Source: Symsagittifera roscoffensis
Taxonomy: Eukaryota; Xenacoelomorpha; Acoela; Convolutidae
Assembly: GCF_963678635.1 (NCBI RefSeq)
Contig: NC_087064.1
Span: forward strand, 54,566,338 to 54,630,337
Direction: 5' to 3'
Length of the DNA: 64,000 nt
Shown: one piece after another, positions 58,251 through 64,000 of the stretch
How the letters are laid out: each line of letters opens with the position of its first letter
How positions within the stretch are numbered: position 1 is the stretch's first letter
Made by a program: the position numbers and the translations under genes
Notes under the pieces: model-generated
Told to the model about the DNA's origin: nothing
Database searches by the model: none
Seen by the model: only the letters and a program-made list of their open reading frames with translations

Positions 58251-60579
58251 CAGATTAGCCAACTATGGGTAATTAGAGTTCAGGAGCTTGTGTAGTGAAA
58301 ATGGACTAACTTTGCAACGTTCGGCAAAAATCAATCAAATAAAAAAATCAACGTTAAATTTGTACAGAAACAGAATTATACTGTACATAATATCAGTTTC
58401 AAAAGCGTTTCTTTAAATTTTATTTTTGCATACGTTTGTGTGCAAGTTAAATTCACAATAAACGCTTTTTAATAACTCAAAAAACTAATTCTGATGAGTT
58501 TATGCTCCAAACGAGTTTATGTCTTTGAATGCGTCAACAAAACAAAGTTGGTTAAACCGCAGAAAGATCAATAGAGTCGTCGAAAATGAGTTAAGACATG
58601 AATCAAGAGGTAAAATGATGAGAATCCGCATTAAAAATGGAGTACAGAGATTTTTTATACTCCAAAAACATGCAATTTGATCATGTTTCATTCTGCGTTT
58701 GGTTCAAAAAATGAATTGTTTTTTAACGGCTGCTTTGTTCCAAGTAGTATATGCATTGTGGCTCTTAAAGGACAAAAAATAAGCTTTAGCGTAATGTTAC
58801 ATAGCTCACTGCTTACTGCCTAATTTTTGTTATTCAGGAGAGTGAAGCTAAATATTAAAAAATGCTCCAAAACGTTGAAGCAAAAAAAGGAAACACGTCA
58901 GGAAAAAAAGAGCGGAAATAGAAGCTCAAAGCGTATAACCGCATGCAACCTGTTAGTCCTGAAAAAAGTCCTTATAGTAAAAATCAACACATTTTATTCC
59001 TTGTTGTAATAATCAACACTTTTATTGATTATTATTGGCTCCTATTTGTGATTTAATATGTGTTACTTCTCATGTCAGGTCATTCACTTGCAAATCTCTC
59101 CTATGAAGATATAGTCCAGATTTGGATCCTCATCAACTAATCCCTTCATCCCCTGCAGATACCTTGAAAAATTTTGCATCCATATAAAGCATGCTAGCAT
59201 ATAAGAATAACGTGCAATGAAATGGAATCCACCCCCCCCCCCCTGTTTGCCCGTTTGCAATGGGGGGGGGGACATTCAACAATATTGCAAATTTTGTGTT
59301 TTTGGCGGGTTTTGACGATCCATTTAAATTCAAATCAGAAAATGAACTCAACCCAATTTTAAAGTAACGGTCAGCGAATAACGCCCAAGTTTTGAAAAAA
59401 AAATTCCAGATAAATTGATGCCCAGTGTTTTGAACTTAGCCCACTTAAGATTTCGGGTTCTGCTATTAACTTCATTTAGTATTAGATTCCACCAATGACT
59501 CAAATAGTCAACACCTCTAAAAAAAATGTTTGCTAAACTTTCATATCGAAACCGGGTAAGTATCACAATGAAAATTAGTAATATTTTACTATTGTTTCAA
59601 TTAATTTACAAAGCTGATTCAAACCCTGATCAGTGTAACTTTCAGTCTGTTTAAGATAAAATTGCTTATAGAGATAAACAGTTTTTTAAGAGCTCCGATT
59701 TTTCTGAAAATCTATGTCTAGAAAAAACTCCATTTACAATGGCTCGAATTATCTTCTTTCTGCTGGCGCCGAGTCGTTCTTTTTTAAATCTGTATCGCAG
59801 TTTTTATCTTTATGTGTGAAACTCTTGCATGTATAAGATATAAGAAAACATTAATATAACTTCGAATACATCGGCGTTGAAAGCAAAATTCTAAATTGTT
59901 TCTCTGATTTTATGCTGACACATTGACTGGTTATCTCTGGTTTAAAGATGATTCATCAACTTAGCTGCTAATGACTCAAAGAGGATATGTTGCTACCTAC
60001 GCGATCGAAAAAATTTTGCACGACTCTGTGCGGCCCAAAAAACATATGTTGAGTCGGATAATCGCGACTCAAAATGAGTATATTTTGCTTAGCGCGTCCG
60101 AAGATTTTTAAGCGACTCTGCCCGACCCAAAAAAGAAAACTGCGACAATCAGGACTACTGCGACTATCACAAATTTTTTATGCGACTTCGCGCCAATTAG
60201 CGCAAATTAGCGCGACCGAAGTTTGCGCGGGCCAAAACAATTTTATACCATTTTGGGCAACTCAAAACCATATGTTGCGTCTTTGCGCAACGAAATCTTT
60301 TGCGGGACTTTGCGCGAATCAAACAAGTAAAATTATATTTATGCTTTTTATGCGGAATTGTGTGGCAAAACTGGATCAAAACAAAAACGCAAGCTTTTAT
60401 GGTGCGAGATTTTGAAGCGAAAATTTATTTTTAAAAATAGCTTGCCAAATGTTTCATGCTTTTTGCTGAAACTCCTTAACAAGAAGAACCAACTAATTAT
60501 TATTACCTGCAACAGTCTTTTTTTATTGTTTCATTTGATGAAGGAGTTTAGTTTCTCAAGTTTTAAAGTTTTAGAAAAA
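58251..60579. other. Intergenic DNA upstream of paralogue 2
   Basis: No supported gene. A C-run and a G-run at ~59232-59271 form a simple inverted repeat. At ~60010-60320 there is a degenerate repeat of GCGACT, GCGCAA and CCCAAAA words about 40-60 bp apart, which also appears faintly at 62050-62140. Small ORFs here (58500-58691, 60074-60415) have no recognised domain. Confidence 0.45.
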
Positions 60580-61072
60580 CAGTGCTGATTTAAATTACCC
60601 GGGCAAAACGAACAAAATTGAATCTCAAAAGCGCTTTTCTCAATTTGGGTTAAGATTCGACAAAAAACTAAGGGAACAAAAGTTGCTTATTTTCTCCGAA
60701 AGTCTCGACCAATTTTTTCTCCGAAAGTCTCGACCTAAATTTTACCAAAAAATAGGTCATTTTGGCTTTTTTCAATTCATCAAGAGTTGCACTAAAGCTA
60801 CTATGTTAATTGATGAAGAATATATATCAAAAGAAGCCTTTTACACAGCCCAACAAAGTTCCAGTAATGTTAAATCTCCAAAAACCTGTAAAAGAGAAAA
60901 AACTTTGCTTAATAGTCAGGATATGTGAGCTTTACTATATAAACCCAAAATCTTTGCTTAAAAACAAATTTTAACCAATTTTCTTAAACTTTTGGAGATC
61001 TAACTTTTCTGGAACTTTGTTGGGCTGGGTAAGATGCTTCTTGTGATATATATTTCTCATCAATTAACGATT
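60580..61072. mobile_element. Truncated copy of the palindromic Tc1-type MITE
   Basis: Starts CAGTGCTGATTTAAAT like the complete element at 61157 and follows it through the CTCCGAAAGTCTCGACC, ACACAGCCCAACAAAG and TTGGAGAT blocks into the reverse-complement arm. It lacks the right terminus and a TA dinucleotide on the left. Confidence 0.75.
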
Positions 61073-61156
61073 ACCTAATTTGCTATTTCATTACTGTTTG
61101 TGTGCAAAGTTTTTGTTGCGTTGATTGTTTGAACAGCATAAATTATCTGCCTGCTA

Positions 61157-61888
61157 CAGTGCTGATTTAAATGATCCGGACAAAATGAACAAAACTTGAA
61201 TTTTCAAACGCGTTTTTCCCAAATGGGGTTAAGATAAGACAAAGAGTGAAGAGAACAAAACTTGCTTGGAATTTCATCAGAATTAAAATGGTGCAATTTT
61301 TTTCTCCGAAACTCTCAACCTAAATTTGTCCCCTAAAATGAGTCGTTTTGGTTTTTTTTAATTATTCAATAAATACGCTTAAACTACCTTGATAATTGAT
61401 GAAAAAAATTATGTCACAAGAAGCTTCTTACACAGCCCAAAAAAAGTTCTAGAAGAGTTGAATCTCCAAAAACCTGTATAAGAGAAAATAACTTTGCTTG
61501 CTAGTCAAGAAGTGCGACTTTTACTATATAAAACCCAAAATTTGTGCTTAAAAGCAAATTTTAAACAATTTGCGCAAATTTTTGGAGATTCAACATTTCT
61601 ATAACTTTGTTGGGCTATGTAAGAAACTTCTTTTGACATAATTTTTTCATCAATTATCAGAGTAAAAGCGTATTTATTGATTAATTTAAAAAAGCCAAAA
61701 TGATCCATTTCTGGCGTAAAATTTTGCTTGAGAATTTCGGAGAAAAAAATGTACCATATTAATTCTGATTAAATTCTAAGCAAATTTTGTTCTCTTCACT
61801 TTTTGTCTAATCTTAACACAATTTGAGAAAAACGCGTTTAAAAATTCAAGGTTTGTTCTTCTTGTCCGGATAATTTAAATCAGCACTG
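61157..61888. mobile_element. Complete 732-bp palindromic MITE, Tc1/mariner type
   Basis: Ends CAGTGCTGATTTAAAT and ATTTAAATCAGCACTG. The inverted repeat runs for ~350 bp on each side, so nearly the whole element can fold on itself. It is flanked by TA on both sides (61155-61156 and 61889-61890), the target duplication of Tc1/mariner elements. The terminal CAGTGCTG is the same as that of nematode Tc1. No transposase ORF is present, so mobility would depend on an enzyme encoded elsewhere. Confidence 0.9.
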
Positions 61889-61890
61889 TA

Positions 61891-62580
61891 TATCCTTGAA
61901 ATTTGAAGTTTGCGGAAAACCATTTTTTTGCATCACTAAGATTGAAGATTTTTTTTGAGCAGTTTTTTTTTCGTTTTTTATTGTTTTTTGATCATAAGTT
62001 TATAAGCAAGATAACAAAAATATTGCAGTTCAAAAATTTTGCTCAATTCAAGTTGCGTTTTTGCGCTACGCATAACGTGAATTTGTGCGACCGTTGATGC
62101 AATTTTATTCGACCCAATTTTGGATTTTGCGCAAATATTTTTCAGCTAAAAACGGCTTTGAGCGGCTTAAACCTCTGGCAGGAGTTGGGATTTTTGTCGC
62201 AGTTCAGACGAATCATGAATGTGTCGGGTCTCGGCACGGGATGACGATAGAGCGGGAGTGTATAAAAGTTACTTAAGTTTTTCCATATTATATTTATGTA
62301 TAAATGCATGGAACGCACAATTATTATGGCAACCTATATTTGGTTCCAAACCTGCTAGAAAAGTGTTAAAAATTAAATTTAATGCAAATATTAGGGAAAA
62401 GAGTTATCGCGGCTTTACAACATATTTAACCCTTGGCATCGAAGGCCTGACATTGAGTTGCTTTTAACTGAGCTCTCCGACAGTTCTGCGTAACAAAAGA
62501 TCCAAAAGTTTTCTAGGACTCTTAGTTTCTCGAGACAACGTTTTAGCATAATTTTTTTCCATTTTTTTTCGTGAAATATC
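61891..62580. other. AT-rich intergenic DNA, nothing supported
   Basis: Short ORFs without domains. Weak GCGACC/TTTTGCGC words near 62050-62140 resemble the repeat at 60.0-60.3 kb. Confidence 0.4.
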
Positions 62581-62589
62581 TTTTGAGCT

Positions 62590-63088
62590 ATGGAAAACTT
62601 TATTTATAGATAAAAATAAAATTTTGTTGGAAAGTTTTTCCCTGGATTAAATTAAAAACTATATATCATTCGAAAGCTAGTGTTGTCTTGAGCTTAAATG
62701 TGAAAAAAATATATTTCACCTGTTACTATTTTTCCTAAAGTTATGGGGGTTTAACAATTGCCATTTTGGCCAATTTGGGACCATTAACGCGCGATATATT
62801 TCGCGCTATTAATGCGTAAGCGGAGGTTTAATCCGTCTTAGAAATCGTTCCAAATTGGTTGAAAGAAGCTTATTTGCCATAATTGATTTGTTACAAGGAG
62901 CGAATTCTATCCTTTTGTACTTTATATGGCGCGTGGGTGATGTTTTTTTATAAAAAAGTTTCAAATTTTAGAAAAAAAAATTTTCATTTTATTTTATTAC
63001 ATTTAATTTTTTTTATTAATGCTCCATGAAACCTCAAAGGCAGTCGGATCATTCAGGGCTTCGCCCTGATACGAGCAGTCTTGTTTCA
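62590..63088 (-). mobile_element. Foldback element, inverted half
   Basis: In reverse complement it shows, in order, one satellite-type terminus (TCAGGGCTTCGCCCTGATA, ending AGCAGTCTTG at 63085), GCGTGGGTGATG, the CGCGCGATATATTTCGCGC core at ~62790, and the GCCATTTTGGCC block. It matches the right half of the element at 54.2-54.6 kb and the inverse of that at 3.0-3.6 kb. Confidence 0.8.
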
Positions 63089-63309
63089 AGTTTGTTTTAA
63101 ACTTTCTCTCCGTAAGTTATCCTGTTACGGAGAGTTACTTTTTTCATCTGTATATAAAGTAGTCCTGATTTGCCCAGCGACGTTAATATAGAAAGAATTT
63201 TTAATGAGTTTTGCAATAATCATCGATGGGATAAAATAACTACAAAAAAGTAAATGAGCGCGGGCGCGCGGAGGTGGATGCAGTTTTCCAAAAAAAATTC
63301 AAAACTTTG

Positions 63310-63740
63310 TCAATTTTTTTTTGTTGCCATCCCCCACACGCTAAGTATATTATAAAGTCAGACATTTCGCATATAGAAAAACATTAAATAGACCAATTAA
63401 TTTGCTTCAATCCAAACAGGCATGATAATTAGTCTATTTTGGGCTATTAATGCTTACGCGTTAATAGCACGAAATCAATCGCGCGTTAATTAACTCAAAT
63501 TGACTAAATTGGCAATTTTCAAACCCTCAAAACAATACAAAAAATAATCACAGCTGAATTATCTTTTCAAACTTGAGCTCATCGCAACAGAAAATTTTGA
63601 TTGATATCGAACAAATTTCGTGACAAATGACAAAGTAAAAAGTCGAACTTTGTGTGGAGAAATAATCCACGCCGATCACAAATATTTCGTCTTTATTTTC
63701 GAAGTTTGGAGCAATATGGGCAACAAAAAAAGTGAAAGAA
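63310..63740 (+). mobile_element. Foldback element, diverged forward half
   Basis: CCCACACGCTAAGTATAT, TTACGCGTTAATAGCACG, TCGCGCGTTAATT and the TTGGCAATTTTCAAACC block follow in the same order as in the other copies, with a continuation to ~63740 (ATCACAAATATTTCGT). It lacks the satellite-type terminal unit. Older than the neighbouring half. Confidence 0.7.
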
Positions 63741-64000
63741 AAGCTCAAGAAAAAAGATGAAAATGAAACAAAATGTAGTAAAAACATAAACTGATGCCAA
63801 TTTTAATTCTCCTTACTACAATTTTGTTATGAATAACAATTGATTAAGGCATTTACTTGCCTTTTTGGAACTCGGCATGATGATTAATGTCCGTGGCACT
63901 CACCTTAATTTTTGTTGAGGGTAATAGAAATTTTTGGTTGTACGTCAAAATGCCAAGACATCAATTCGCCGAAAGTCTGAAGCGTGTCAGGCTATGTTTT
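63741..64000. other. Intergenic DNA at the window edge
   Basis: AT-rich, no supported feature. Confidence 0.4.

Noticed and set aside
59232-59271. C-run and G-run as a regulatory G-quadruplex
   Set aside because: Simple homopolymers forming an inverted repeat. No gene or conserved spacing supports a role.

Overview
The window looks like an AT-rich piece of an invertebrate animal genome. The evidence is two metazoan-type ceramide kinase genes, a Ty3/gypsy LTR retrotransposon, Tc1-type and foldback DNA elements, a large satellite array, AATAAA poly(A) signals and one candidate small spliced gene. I cannot name the species. No operons, ribosome binding sites, tRNA genes, rRNA genes or CRISPR arrays are visible.

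Layout. 1-6.2 kb is AT-rich repeat-bearing DNA holding a perfect hairpin, a small inverted-repeat element and the left half of a foldback element (2.99-3.62 kb). 6.2-7.9 kb is an intact, intronless ceramide kinase-like gene on the + strand. 8.5-53.4 kb is a huge satellite domain. Its basic unit is about 91 bp with an internal hairpin. Units are grouped into higher-order repeats, including a ~1.1 kb repeat with a ~430 bp non-satellite spacer between 13.2 and 20 kb. A ceramide kinase pseudogene scrap lies at 11.24-11.41 kb. The array is interrupted at 28.49-46.11 kb by one 17.6 kb Ty3/gypsy element on the - strand with ~885 bp LTRs. After the array come a palindromic foldback element (53.55-54.59 kb) whose termini match the satellite unit, a candidate two-exon gene (55.35-55.81 kb), a second intronless ceramide kinase-like gene on the - strand (56.7-58.25 kb), a palindromic Tc1-type MITE (61.16-61.89 kb) and more foldback halves.

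The retrotransposon reads, from right to left: 5' LTR, a putative TGG-type primer binding site, a ~2.9 kb leader with a duplicated covarying hairpin and an array of GGAGGGT motifs, a coiled-coil N-terminal gag ORF, gag with two CCHC knuckles, protease, RT, RNase H, integrase with an HHCC finger and DDE triad, and an integrase C-terminus running into a long extension. That extension ends in what I read as a divergent OARD1/TARG1-like macro domain. Further ORFs with no membrane segments occupy the env position. The copy is broken by stops and frameshifts, and its LTRs differ by roughly 2% by eye.

The two ceramide kinase genes converge on the satellite and share the CxxxCxxC signature and cysteine-rich C-termini. 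With the pseudogene, this suggests an old local gene family split apart by satellite growth. The most novel candidates are the integrase-macro fusion, the env-position ORFs, the covarying leader hairpins and the derivation of the satellite from foldback-element termini.
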